DNA from: Paramacrobiotus metropolitanus
Taxonomy: Eukaryota > Tardigrada > Eutardigrada > Parachela > Macrobiotidae
DNA: 64,000 bases
NCBI RefSeq assembly: GCF_019649055.1
Contig: NW_026570256.1
Coordinates: forward strand, 496,001-560,000
Reading direction: 5' to 3'
In this document: positions 22,699-35,334 of the stretch, piece after piece
How the letters are laid out: every line of letters starts with the position of its first letter
How positions within the stretch are numbered: position 1 is the first letter of the stretch
Program-made: the position numbers and the translations under genes
Notes under the pieces: model-generated
The model's database searches: none
What the model saw: the letters and a program-made list of their open reading frames with translations, nothing else
Told to the model about the DNA's origin: nothing

Positions 22699-25119
22699 AT
22701 GGATAGAAAGAGAAAGTTCAGCTCTTTGCTCCTATCCGTCCTCAGTGCTATACTGAAGTTAATCATTGTCACTGCAGTATCCGACGAAGGCGGTAATGTC
22801 GAGATTACCACAGGTACAGCAAGATGAGACCATCAATCAGGCCTTCACATTCGCACGAGTTTACGTATCGTTACTGAATTATCCTGACGAAAATTTGGTT
22901 TCAAGTAATGGATTTTTAGATCTGTTTTATCAACCGGGTAACTTTTCTGATGCCAGTGCTGAAGCGGGAACTGGTCCAAGACTGTGGCCAAATCGCACAG
23001 CGATTCCTTATTACATCAGCAGCGAATTCGGTGGGAAGCAATAAATTAAGTCGCATATATTTCCGTTCATAAGAATTGTTATTTTAATTCATATATCGGC
23101 TGACATAAGTTAGGCTAGGCTAGTGCATAAATTACGTATTCTGAGGCAAAACTTTTGAAAGCTCAACGTTTCCGTTTTCTGTTACTCGTACGTAAGATAA
23201 CAACTCATAAGGCTGAAACAGTAATATAAAGTTATCAACACTAGTCGCCTAGCTGATTCATTCGTGCATTCGTGCGCTGGCTGGTCGTCAGACTCGCCAC
23301 GACATTAAGCTCAAAGCTCGGGGCAATCGTGTTGTCACTGCTGTGCTAATTTTCTTTAACGTTGACCTATGCTTCAGTGCATAACATAATAAAACTTCGA
23401 TTTGGAATAGTTTCCGACTTCCTGTATAATTCATTGTAGACAAGCCACAGCAAGACCTGATCACGAAAGCACTCCGAATTATGGAGAAAAAGACAAATGG
23501 CTGTATTTCGTTTACGGCCAGAACGGACGAATGGGATTATATTTATTTTAAGCGCATGTATTCCGGCGGGTAAATTTTTCTATTTGACTTCACACTAGAT
23601 ACCGATTATTACCGAATGTGTTTTCTCGGTGACAGTAGCAAATTAGTGATATTACACCAGTACACTTAGGTGGCCTTGAGGTTTTTGTAATTGCTGTCTA
23701 GCAAAAATGCGCCACTGCCACAATCGCCAAAATCCTATCGAGCTTTTTCTTAGGTGTGAGTCGGAACTTGGACACAAAGGTTCTTATCAGTACATCTATT
23801 TAGCGGTACCCAGCTTATTCTCATCCGCGGACTGTATGTACATTGGGAAAATACAACACGAGGTTATGCACGCATTGGGTTTTGACCACGAACATGAGCG
23901 CCCGGATCGAGACCAGTATGTTGACATACGCCGTGGAAATATTGATTCTGATGAATACGAACGAAATTTCGCTATCAGTGGAACAATGTACACTTTTGGA
24001 ACCAAATACGACTACAATTCTATCCTTCACTATGGTACGTTTCATGGCATCCAAGATGTAGTCCAACCCTGCATAGTACCTAAGAAAGGACTGATTGTGC
24101 GCATGGGCCAAACCCTTCGCATGAGTTCGACAGATGTGGCAAAAATCATGATTGCCTACAAGTGCCCATTGACTGTGATTCCTGTGGTCGCAGAAGCTGC
24201 TATCAGCGATGAGTTCCCGAATTTCTCCCTGGAACCGATGACCGACGACGAGTGTTGCGTGCAGTTCAACAGGTACTGCAATTCCGACATCACAACGCCT
24301 TATAACTGCGCAAAGCGGAGAGATTATCGTATCATGTGCCAGTCAAAAGCACCGGTTGACGTGCTGGAACGAATGACGCTGGCTATGACAGCGAAGCCCT
24401 TGCGCCTTGTGTCGATCAGTGCAGAAGAGGAACTGATATCTAAGTCCTCGTTTACGCCCATACAACGCCAGGTTTTGAAGCTGCAGCTGTGGAACTGCAC
24501 CACAGACCGAGTGACCTCTAGGTTGCAGAAACTGAATTTCAGCAACCTCCTGCATTTCGAGCTTTACAACTGTTATAACTTGGATATTGAAAAGGCAGAC
24601 TTCGGGGTTTCTCCGCGACTGCGAATCATTTTGTTCTTAAACAGTACGATTTATGCCCTCCAGATAGGTTCCTTCATGGACCTGCCAAGCCTGCAGATCC
24701 TTTCTTTGGAAGCGCTGTCAGACAGTCAAAAATATTACAACTTCGTACCGGCATATCGCACTCATTTGCGGAACCTTCACTGCAGCTGCGAATTCGCTTG
24801 GTATCGATCTTGGTGGCGCGAAAACAAAAGACTGCGGCTTCGTACGGAAGCTGGGGAGCTGTATTCCTTTGAGGGACCTAGTGCTGGGACGTTTTTCAGC
24901 AGCGACGAGTTTACGAGAGAAGACCTCTATCATCCCATCAACTGCAGCGCTGATCCGTTTCCACTTAGCACGGAATGGATTAATTATTACACGCAAACTG
25001 ATTACTCGGTTAATGAACCAAACTGCAACGCGTCAACATCTGCTGTCATTACAAGCTCCAACGCCACGCAAAGTCAAAACTGGCTTTTGTCTTGGAACTG
25101 GCTTCGTTTAAGTATTTAG
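22699..25119 (+). CDS. secreted astacin-like metalloprotease with LRR domain (paralogue D)
   Basis: Exons 22699-22813, 22920-23030, 23440-23569 and 23754-25119 give 573 aa with phases 1, 1, 2. Signal anchor or peptide about residues 8-27 (LLLSVLSAILKLIIVT), then VSDEGGNV. The mature start reads LWPNRTAIPYYIS, followed by the conserved Cys in a CES-x-LG context. The zinc motif HEVMHALGFDHE is intact at about residues 154-165 (His154, Glu155, His158, His164). The Met-turn has Leu210 (SILHY) in place of Met. The propeptide reads DLFYQPG where canonical astacins have LFEGD, so the aspartate switch is absent. Residues from about 240 on form Cys-rich, LRR and LRR-CT-like segments (LHCSCEFAWYRSWW). 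This and A are the best candidates for active members. Confidence 0.85.
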
Positions 25120-25833
25120 TGACCAAAAGACTTTGCTTAAAATGCATTTCATTTGGGGCTAAACTTGCTTATTTGCTGTCATTCATCATAATAAATTCCA
25201 CAAAATTTATATACACCGTTCGTTCATAAAGTACTGTACATACAACACTGCTTAGAATGCATCGGTGGAACTGACTGGTGAGGTAACGGTGAAAATAACT
25301 GTGAACAGAGTAGGCTATTGTTCAATGTACAGAACCACTTTACCAGTCGACGGCAAGCGCCGATCTGCAGTTCCTGGTTAACTTCCTGGCATTCAAAACG
25401 CGGATTAATCATGTACCATATGCCGTTTTGACGACTAAAGTTCTTACGACAGATTTAATCTGGTGCACATTTGCGCAGGCTCGGTTAATCGTTCTCGGTA
25501 TTCAACAGTTTACACTGAAGATTTATTAATGGACTTTGGCCAAGCACGTCAATTAACTAAACTGAACAAGCGGCATTACGCAAATTTTCGGTGATAAGTC
25601 CGAAATTATTCCAGGCGTGATTTTGGATAAAAAATGCTATAAAATCTCCGCTGACATACCAGGAAATTAATTTGTCTTTGCTGCTCAGTGCTGTCCACAT
25701 AAATTTACAGTTTTGCATAATATCTGCATGGACGCTATTGGGGCACACGCTAAAGAAGTGTTTAGAGCAACTTTGCATTGACTGATTGCATGTTTGATGT
25801 TTTGCAAGCGCTGTCATTCTCGTTAATTTACAA
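25120..25833. other. intergenic
   Basis: Contains a possible polyadenylation signal AATAAA near 25189. No further gene seen. Confidence 0.35.
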
Positions 25834-28206
25834 ATGGTCATACTTACCGTTCTTATCGTGTCAGCATTGGCTGCAAGCATATCAGGTATGCTTAAGTATG
25901 CAAATATACTCATTAATGTTCGGTTGCATTTACCTACAAGTGGGCTTTGATTTTCCAGTATTTTGTATTATTTTATGCATTTAGGTACACCTGATTTATC
26001 GGCGCCGGCATTCAGTATTCCTTATAATGGATTCCACATTCAGGTGTACAACTCATCCGACCTCACAGGCAATCCTGTGTTGTATTATGCGCCAACAGGA
26101 ATAATCCTCCCCAATTTCACTGAAGTAATATTCAATAATCATTCCGAAAGCGTCCAGTTAGCATTGGATATCCGGCTGTGGGATTACGACTTCGCTCAAA
26201 CCATTGAGAGCTATGTTGCCCAGTGGACCGGCAAAACCGAATATCGGCTGCTGCCAGTGCCTTTTAAATGGATGCACCTCAAGTACCCAACGGAGTATTC
26301 GGCGTGGAAGTATGTCCGCAGTGCCTGGCTGCCCATTGCTCACCTTCCACGCACTGTCTCGATGCGAATTCCTTGTCAAACTGTGTCTCAGTGCCGGCGT
26401 ATTAAAGACAGCGTGGACACCAATTTGAATGCCAACTGGCAACTGATGTTTGCTAACCGGCCACCCGAACCGAAGAAGGTCATCATTACCGTTGAGAAGG
26501 GGCATCTGCTTGGTTCGTCAATGTTCACAGCTATCAGTGAGCGTTTAATCATGAATCAATATGTTTTCCTATCAGAAGACGATTTCTTTACGTTGGTGAG
26601 GGAGACAATTATCAACAGCCTGGACCACGGTTGGGAAGCCGATGAATTTCTGGATGATGAACAGCTGCACGGTGCAATTAGGAAGCTCCTGCCGAAGTTT
26701 TGCCATAATATTACTAATTACGCCAATTTCACGGATGGAATGTGGCAGAGTACGTACTGGCGCAACGCGGACCAACGACCGGATCGACGAGCACAAAATC
26801 TTAATAACCGTTTAGCTCCTGCGAACCAGTCGTTGACGGAACTTGTGGCAGCACTTCCGCCAGATGATCTATTACATTTTGACGATAAAACAGCCACCGT
26901 AAAGCCATTGCGTATGTATTGTGTAAATATGGATAAACTACAGAATAAAGAGCTTATGGTTTTTGGCGATATCACTGTCCTTGCCGCTAAAGCAACGGCC
27001 GACTATAGTAGCTTCCTCGTGAAACCGGAAGTTAAACGCATGAATGCTATCGAGGGTAACAGCCTAAAGAGCTTTAAGAAGAAGGACGAGGTGGATACAC
27101 ATAATGTCACGAACGAAATTCAAGACATTAACCAGCGCCTGGAAAGTTTAGAGGATAATGATGGCTCAGTTCGGACCAATCTAGCCGAAATCAATGCAAA
27201 ACTGGCGGATCTCAGAAACGCAACCTTTGTGGATGACATTGCACGCAGACGAATAGAAGCACTGGAAATGATAATTAACCAAACTGCCATGGAAAGACTG
27301 AAAGCGCTGGAAGTTTTGTACGACTCCGTTATGAAGAATCTAACTGAGCTGATCGCGAAGACGGAAAATTTAACATCGGCTTCGACAACTGATTTCGATC
27401 AACGACTCGAAATTTTGGAGCGGTCTAATAACGCCAGCCGCGAGAATAATGTTACCGTTATTCTTAGCAAACTCAACGTTACGCTTTCTCCGTTGCACGG
27501 ACGCCTGCAGACTCTGGAAGGAACGGTTGCTCAGATACAAGTAAATGCGACACAGTGTTCCAAGAAAGCCGATCGTGTTGAATCCGGAATGTGGTCAGTA
27601 CGAAATCGGATAGATGCAGTCGAGTCGAAAGTCGACAACGTGGTGAGAAAAACTGGCATGGTTAATGCGGCCATTGCCTCCGTGACAAAGCTCCGCGGAC
27701 AAGTGACAAGACTGGAAAGTGCGCAGAGCCGTAGCAGCGACATGGAGCATCGCGTTGCCAGCATGTATAATACCATTTTGCCGGTTGGATCCATTGTGGC
27801 CTATCCGGGAAACGGCACGCTGCCACACTGCTGGCTGGAATGCAATGGCGAATCGTTCGATGCCGCAAAATATCAACAATTAGCCGGCGCTCTGCAAGAA
27901 AGCATTACTCCTAACCTCCGTGGACGGTTTGTACTGGGTGCGGCCGATCATTTTCCGTTGGGAAGTGAAGGCGGAGAGGAAATACACCAGCTGACTCTGG
28001 ACGAAATGCCCAGTCATAGCCATAAATTATCCGATGGTGCAGTGGGCCGATATAACTTTGTAGACAAGCGGCCACGGATTCAAACAGCGGACTCGAATAT
28101 TGAATTTCCCGATGCGACATTTGCCAGTGGACTGGCAGGGCGGAACGAGGCGCATAATAATATGCCGCCGTATCGTGCGGTACGGTTTCTTATACGTGCG
28201 TGCTAG
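25834..28206 (+). CDS. secreted coiled-coil fibre protein with phage tail-collar domain (copy 1)
   Basis: Exons 25834-25885 and 25985-28206 (757 aa). Exon 1 encodes a signal peptide (MVILTVLIVSALAASIS) and ends in phase 1 at a GT donor. Residues about 20-350 are a globular region of unknown family containing TGIILPNFTEVIFNNHS. Residues about 370-630 are heptad-rich coiled coil with many N-x-S/T sequons. The last 150 residues match the tail-collar domain of phage short tail fibres: LPVGSIVAYPG, CWLECNGESFDAAKYQQLA, TPNLRGRFVLGA, GGEEIHQLTLDEMPSHSH and the ending NNMPPYRAVRFLI. The HSH pair corresponds to the metal-binding HxH of such fibres. Predicted trimeric secreted adhesin; the role is inferred. 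A second copy follows in tandem. Confidence 0.8.
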
Positions 28207-29132
28207 TTGGGAGATACTGTTTTCACGTTATAGATCTGATTAATTTCGCACTTTAACTTTTGTTACTTTATTTATTAAGATTTTTTTGTTCTGGCAGCAT
28301 TGTACCGGTGCGGTAAGATAAATGGAGCAGGAAATTGAATTAACCGTGCTTATTAGTGCCGTTGAGCGAGTATAACACTAGAACGTGATTAAATTTAAAC
28401 AAGTTTTCGAAATGAAATTGCGATACAGTACCATCGTCAAGCGCGAAACGGCAGGGTCAAACAACAAAAATTATAAAACAGCACTGATTTATAATTATTA
28501 AATGTGTCATTTATGAATAGTTTGACCGCAACGTTGCGCCATTTTTAAGGGAAGTAAATTTGAGCGCAGGGGTGCAGCAAAGCTGTTAAAGGCAGAGTAA
28601 TCTGATATAACGGCTTTTACAATCATGTAATCTTACGTACAGCGAGAGCTTTAATACCGTGGGCACATGATCCCGGTGCATACAAACAGGAAACTACCAT
28701 ACAGGCAATAAAATTTTCCGCATAGTTTTCGAGGAATCTGACGTGTGCCAGATCTTAATCATTCTTGTATCTGCACAAACTTTTTATTCTGATTACTCAT
28801 TAGTCAGATAATCATTACCAACACCCTGGCTGTTGTTATTCATAAGAAGCAACAAGACCAGCAGTCTGCCGACTTTGGCAACGCATATCCCGGTTATTTA
28901 AACCAAATCACTCGGCACGGCGCATCTGACTACTGTACTTGCAAACACGTCTGACTGGGAGGTACTTACATACAAACATTCATATCCTGATAGTTAACTC
29001 TATTTAACCGATTCATCGTTTTATTGTACATGTATTAGTCATATTAGCCTACGAAGTTAAAAAGTAGCTGCAGTCTTTTACATTCCAAATAATTTTGTAC
29101 GCTTATTGTTTTAATTAATTTTGCTGTCCAAA
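28207..29132. other. intergenic between tail-collar copies
   Basis: No gene recognised. Near 28875-28905 the sequence TTGGCAACGCATATCCCGGTTATTTAAACC resembles an upstream region in general composition but is not a clear promoter. Confidence 0.35.
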
Positions 29133-31548
29133 ATGCTTGTGCATAACCAAGCTAAAGTAACTATACGCGCCGCATGCGTTACTATATTTATGATGGTGTT
29201 TAGTGTTCATTTCCCGAGCGCGGCAACAGGCAAGTCTGCTGTAGCCAGTCATTGCAGATGGCTGAAATAATTAGTACAGTAAGTCTGCAATTAATGATCA
29301 TTCCTCTAGCACCAACTGGATACAGAACGTTCACGGGCGTTCAGAATAATCGTTATTAGTTCTGGACTGCAGTGGACTTACGTGACTTGGTATGCACATA
29401 AGTTGTTTTTTTTAAATCTGCGCAGTGATTGCATATTCGATATTCTGCCGCTTCACGAAAGCTTGTACAGAACCGATTTCCTGCTGTGCACTGTATCACG
29501 GGAGCTTTACAGCAGGAAAAACCGAATTATAAATCGTTTGCGCGTTAAGGCATTCGAAGGCAGACTGTGTATTTTAGAATGCGTGCTTGCGTATTTTAGA
29601 AACACCTGATTTGCTGGTACCGACATTTAGCATCCCCTCAAACGGATATCACATCCAGGCGTTTAAGCCATCCAATGCATCCGTCACTAATGGCTTGTAC
29701 TACGTCCCAACGGGAATGCTTCTTCCCAACTCCACAGAGGTCGTATTCAACAACCATACCGGTACCGTTCGACTGGCGGTAGAGATACAACTGTGGGACG
29801 CAAGCTACACACAGCACATCCGGAATCATGTCTCTCAGAGGCCGGTTTACGCAGAACATCTCACACTTCCAGTCCCCTTCAAATGGATGCATGTCAAGTA
29901 CACAACGGAACACGCCTTATGGAAGCACATTCGCAGTCCATGGCTACCCATTGCCCATCTTCCGCAAACGGTTTCACTGAAAATTCCTTGCCAAACAGCG
30001 GGCCAATGTCAGCGTATGAAAGAAATTGTAGATGCAAACTTTGCAACCGATTGGCAGCTGATGTTTGCCTATAAAACACCGGAGCCAAAAAAGGTCATAG
30101 TAACAGTGGAAAAGCGGCATCTGTTGGAATCGGCGATTTTTACGGCCATCAGCGAACAATTCGGAGCGAACCAGTATGTCTTCGTGCAAGAGGAGGATTT
30201 TTTCACTGTGGTGCGAGAAACGGTGATTAATAGTTTAGATAGCGTTCTGGATGCCGACGAGTTTCTGGATGACGAACAGCTGCATGGTTCTATTAAGAAA
30301 CTAGTGCGGAAATTTTACCACAACGTTACCAGTTCGGTTGACTTTACGGAGGAGATGTGGAGCGCCACGTACTGGCGTAACACCGACCAGAGGCCGGATC
30401 GGAGAGCTCGACATTTATTGGGAAATGCGGTCTCCAGTGAAACAGCCGATTTGGGCCTTATCAGCTCCCAGTTAACAGCGACTATCGAAGATGCTGGTGT
30501 ACCGTGGAATGGGGAATATGCCACTTTAACGTCAATGAAAATGTATTGCCTAAATATGGACAAACTACAAAACACCGAGTTTGTGGTATTCGGAGATATC
30601 TACGTGCTAACCAGTAAAACCGCCGCTGACTACAGCATCTCTTTGGTACGGCCCAAAATTTCCGATATCGATTACCCGGAAGACGGCCATTTTGGAAGCA
30701 TTAGTGACAACTACCAAGAAAAGATTAATAATTTGAGTACCGAAATTCAGATCATCCAGCAACGGCTTTCGGTTTTCGAGAGCAGGAGTTTTGCATTCCC
30801 GATAAATGGGACAGACAACACAGCGGAACCGGGACTCGGTGATAATATTACACTTATTATTGAGAATGTGTCCAACCGCTTATATGCTCTGGAACATCTA
30901 GTAAACCAGACACTGGATATATGCCAAAGCGCTTACAAAGCTGTTGTGCAGAATCTAACTGAGCAAAGAGAAAACATTATTTTATTCTCGGAGTCTGCAG
31001 CACAACTTGACCAGCGGCTCGAAGCGTTAGAAAAATCAGCGAATTCTTCAAATAATATTGGCGTAGTACTGAACGATTGTAATACATCCACTGCCACGGA
31101 GAACCGTACTTCGGGACTGCTTCCGGTGGGCTCTGTTATCGCTTATACGGGAAACGATACGGTACCAGCGTGTTGGTTGGAGTGCACCGGCGATCTTTTC
31201 GACCCTGAACTGTACCCCGTATTAGCCGGTGTTCTCGGTGAGGCAAATACGCCAAATCTCGGTGGGCAGTTCTTAATAGGTGCGAACGAGCGTTATCCGC
31301 TGGCCAGCGAAGGCGGCGAAGAAATGCACCGACTGACGGTGAACGAAATGCCAACCCATTCCCATAAAATGACGGATAGTCCTGTTGGTAGGCAGATTGC
31401 TATAAATAAGAGGTTACGAATTAAAACCACAACGACCAATGCTGAATTTCTTGATGCAGCGTATCCTACAGGATTGGCCGGGAAGAATGCTGCTCACAAT
31501 AATATGCCGCCATATCGAGCAGTAAAGTTTTTGATTCGAGCGTGCTGA
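29133..31548 (+). CDS. secreted coiled-coil fibre protein with phage tail-collar domain (copy 2)
   Basis: Exons 29133-29229 and 29600-31548 (681 aa). Exon 1 encodes a signal peptide (ACVTIFMMVFSVHFPSAA). Its donor is GCAAGT, so the intron is of the GC-AG class; phase 1 joins correctly to ETPDL, matching copy 1. The unknown N-terminal domain and the tail-collar domain are clearly paralogous to copy 1: LPVGSVIAYTG, CWLECTG, TPNLGGQFLIGA, MPTHSHKMTD, NNMPPYRAVKFLI. The coiled-coil shaft is about 75 residues shorter, so shaft length is the part that varies. It has many N-glycosylation sequons. It is head-to-tail with copy 1 and convergent with astacin E. Confidence 0.8.
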
Positions 31549-32286
31549 CAACAAGCAAAACTGAGCGTTTTGAACAATTCTTGGAAAGTAATCAATTTTG
31601 CAATAAACAGCTGGGTGATGCAAATTTGTTCTGGCGTTAGGGTGAAAGTAATGTTGTCTCATCGGTTTACCATATCATATCTGTCCGCTCTGAAGAGTCT
31701 GTTCTGACCTCCTGACGTTGACATTAGCTCATCGTGACCGTAGATTTACCGCAAACTGATCCGGCGTTTTGCAGTCTGGTATAGTTTTCGTTCTTTCGTC
31801 CTTCACGTGTGGGACGTGCTAAACATATATTTAACTCATCCTTTGATCCCGTGTTTTCTCGGTTTTGGTAACTGGAAGCATAACAGTGTTCTTAAAACTG
31901 CTTCTTTTTTCAACCTGTACAATTAAAAACTCTTTCGAAGCACTGAACAATAGTGTGAGTCAAAGTGATCTAACAGTATGAATATTTTTGCAAGTGCTGA
32001 CAAGCAAATAATTCGGGACACCCGAGCCGGTGCGAGCATGCGGATGCAAAATAACCTGATGGCTGAACAATCAAACCAAAAAGCGTACAGTCTACCTCTG
32101 TAAAGTTATGTTGCAAGTTATGCATTCTGTTTTATTTCGGTAATAAAGGAGAAAATCTGCAATCTTTTTCGTTATCGTACCGTAAACACATCAAAACTGT
32201 ATTGGATCAGATTGCATATATAGATCTCCAAGAATAAGTGATACACTTCGTATTTCAAAACACACATAAAAAGAAGCCGGATAAAA
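31549..32286. other. intergenic between convergent genes
   Basis: No gene seen. It separates the 3' ends of tail-collar copy 2 and astacin E. Confidence 0.4.
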
Positions 32287-35200
32287 TTAACAGCCAGGCG
32301 AAACGTTCCTAGAGAAGGGCTGCGGAGCGACGTGATTAAAAAATCGGGTATTATCACGATTGCGAAATGCGATAAAAGAGCTGTCAATGCTGCGACAGTT
32401 GATAGGTATATACATTTCTCCCACCGTCACCGACTCGCGGTCCTCTGGAAAAGTGTTTACTAAAGACTTGGTATTGGCCAACAGGCTTTTTGCGTTTAAC
32501 CAGTTCCGTAACCATTGATACTGACAATCGCAGTGCAAAAGTTGTAAGTGCCTTCGAACTTCCGCTTCTCTTTTGGCTTTAACTATCTGTTCGCGCGGTT
32601 TCCACCATTCTTCTAATTGAAAAATCTCCAGTTCCGCCAGTGCGTCAAAAGCGTTACGTTCGATCGATGCAATCGTTGTAGCGTGAAACACCAGTCTCTT
32701 CAGTTTGCTGTTGAACTGGAAATCGGCTTTTCGAATTTCCTGGTTGGAACAGTAAAACAAGCGAAAATCGAGCAGATCGACCAGGGTGTTTTCTCGTAGT
32801 TTTAGTGTTGTTGATGGCTGTGTGCAGGTATGTATCCCGAGTTGCGTTATTCTGGTCTTAACAGGACTGAGAACGCGTGGTCTTGAAACACTGGCATCGG
32901 CAATGTAAATGGCATAACTGTCAACGTGGGCAAAACTTGTCAACTGGTTTGCGATGTTTTGGACATCGTCGGCCGTGGCGTTTGTTGTGCAGTAGACCGA
33001 TATCCTTTTAACGCTCGGATGATGGCAGTTGGTCATCGCCACATAGGTTTTTAGCCAATATTCATTTTCCGTGGTTTCCAGTCCTCGAATATATACATGA
33101 CAATATCCAGCAGATGTGTTGCACAATGAGTTCTCTGTGCCAAATAGTGACATGTGCGATTAAAGAAGCTATTGCTGGCAGTGCCATGTAGGAAAGAAGG
33201 CAGTGTTACATTGGGTATTCTGTTCGTTCTGAAGTCAACGAGAATGAGCGCTCTTACTTGCTTGGCACTTGTAGGCCGCCAAAATTTTCTGAACATCCAA
33301 ATCGCTCAATTCGGTATTATGTTTAATGACTACGCCGTTCTTGGTGGTCATTACCGGTTTTTGCGGGTTCTCCGCCACGCTTCCGACTTCTGACGGATAG
33401 TGCATGATAGAATGGTAGTCATAGGGGAATCCCATCAAATCGACATCATTTCTCTTAACATAATTGTTCCGCCATCGACCTAGAAACGTACTTACTTGTA
33501 AGAAAGATAGTCAGTAAATTCCTGAAGTGGTAGTATATATTGTAAGTAATGGTAGACTGATTCTAAAGAGAACCAACCTCGAATGTTCTCAAGATGTACC
33601 GTAATGTAATTGTCCCGATCGGGTCGTGTGTGTTCGTGATGATATCCCAGTACGTGTAGGAGCTCATGAACGATATCGTGGACTGCACACTGCCGCGACA
33701 AACCGATAGTGTTTTTGCCGTAACGGGCGTATCCCAGAGTGGCTTTGCAGCTGCACAAAATTAAAGTACGTAAAGTCGTAAGGATGTCTACTGCGACAAG
33801 AAAAATATGTCAAAAATTACACTTTAGTAATACTGGTAACTAGCTAGTCCGACCGCTAAAATTGAAATCACAGAATGCCCAAGTGACGCATTATACTGAG
33901 AGAAGCTGCGGTGGCAACCAGAAGTCTGTGGGCGCTGACACTGGACAAGCCTCTAGCTTTGCCGACCGGAAAAGAAAACTAATAATCCAGCACTAAATCG
34001 CAGATATTTTATTCAGCTTGCAAGTGAAACGATGGTGTTTAACCCGGGGCCGTTGTCATACTACGAGTATTGAAAGAGATCAAAGTTAAATTCTTTTGTG
34101 TCAGAACAGGCAAGAGCCGCTCAAAGGGCAACTCCCGCACTAGTAAATTAGTTATCTGAATAAGTTCCATTTTGATTGTTGACATAAGCGGTACTTGCTG
34201 CTGTACCTACTGACCAGATTTATAACGCTTAAAAGAAAATTTTTTTTCAGTGCACTTACATTGACCGAGACGATACGAAAAGCAGAAACGCTGTTTCGTT
34301 AGTTCGAGGTCTGAAGCGAATGCAGTTGGCTGTTTTTCGGGAAATCGTATCCATAGCACTATGAATAGCCGGAGTAAGTTCCATTTCACCTGAAGAAGCC
34401 TTCACTAGCATTATTTAAGCTGACGTTGGTGGTAGTGGGTCATGCAAGATTTCTAAATCTTTCTCGAAACCGGCGCTGAACACCAGTACAAACACACACA
34501 CGCAAATGCCCACAACAGTCAGTACGTATGTACACTTTCCCTTTGGAAACCACAATGGAAGATTCTCGTTGGAAATAGACATCGCATGCTTACCAATGCC
34601 GTAAGAGATGTCGTATGGCACGATGCCTTGAGGCCAACGGCTTCTGGCAGAGTCCATGAAATTTGCGTATGTTGCGTTCAGTTCCTGATCAACAATTATA
34701 ATAAGCAGTGGGAGCAGCGTTTGTTGAAAGCAAGCAAACTACCCTGATAATACGAGTATAACAGGCTCGGATTTGTACATTTCGAATCGCCTTCACGGAC
34801 TTACATCGGAAATCATGTCTCTACTATTGTAGTCAATAATGTCGCCCTCAAACAGGTCACTGCTATCGACACTATCATCGTCCAAGACATCAGTTCGTTG
34901 ACGGCCAACTAAACGGTACCAAAACATTATTCAGAGCAGAAAAATCTTTTTAAAAGTGCGGCTTTAGCCGTTCATCATTGAAATTATTAAACAATTTAGG
35001 TTGATCACTTTTCGTTTTTAGTCAAACTGTTCCTTAATTTGCTGGTACGGTTACTAAAACGAAACGCCTGGATGGTTTGATTTTTGAAAAAATAGACTGC
35101 GCCGGTAGTTGACCAAATTTTAATATGTCTAAGCCTTACGACAAAAACTGCAAACGCTTAAAAAATATTAAAGTCGCACAAAATGACTGAAAACAATTAA

Positions 35201-35334
35201 ACTAGCAATTTTTTCGGTTTCGCTGCATTTTTAGCGGTTTCTGGATGTTTTTGTAACTTACGTGTGCTGTCATGGTCTGCCACTATCAGGATTAGAAAGT
35301 GACAGATTATTCCGGTTAGAAGGGTGGTCATCAT
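32287..35334 (-). CDS. canonical secreted astacin with LRR domain (paralogue E)
   Basis: Seven exons on the minus strand: 35334-35262, 34908-34805, 34684-34594, 34389-34260, 33750-33578, 33479-33258, 33134-32287; all phases join, giving 546 aa. Signal peptide TTLLTGIICHFLILIVA. The propeptide contains LFEGDI, the aspartate-switch motif that keeps astacins inactive until cleaved. The mature start reads RWPQGIVPYDIS. The zinc motif HELLHVLGYHHE is at about residues 161-172 and the Met-turn SIMHY is intact. The C-terminal exon carries the LRR and LRR-CT-like region (LHCDCQYQWLRNWL). It shares two intron positions with A-D (the 130-bp exon is the same size) but has two more introns within the protease domain. 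By all motifs this is the active, ancestral-type member. Confidence 0.85.

Noticed and set aside
25834-31548. Phage or bacterial contamination as source of the tail-collar genes
   Set aside because: Both genes have spliceosomal introns, eukaryotic-type signal peptides and many N-glycosylation sequons, and lie between animal astacin genes.
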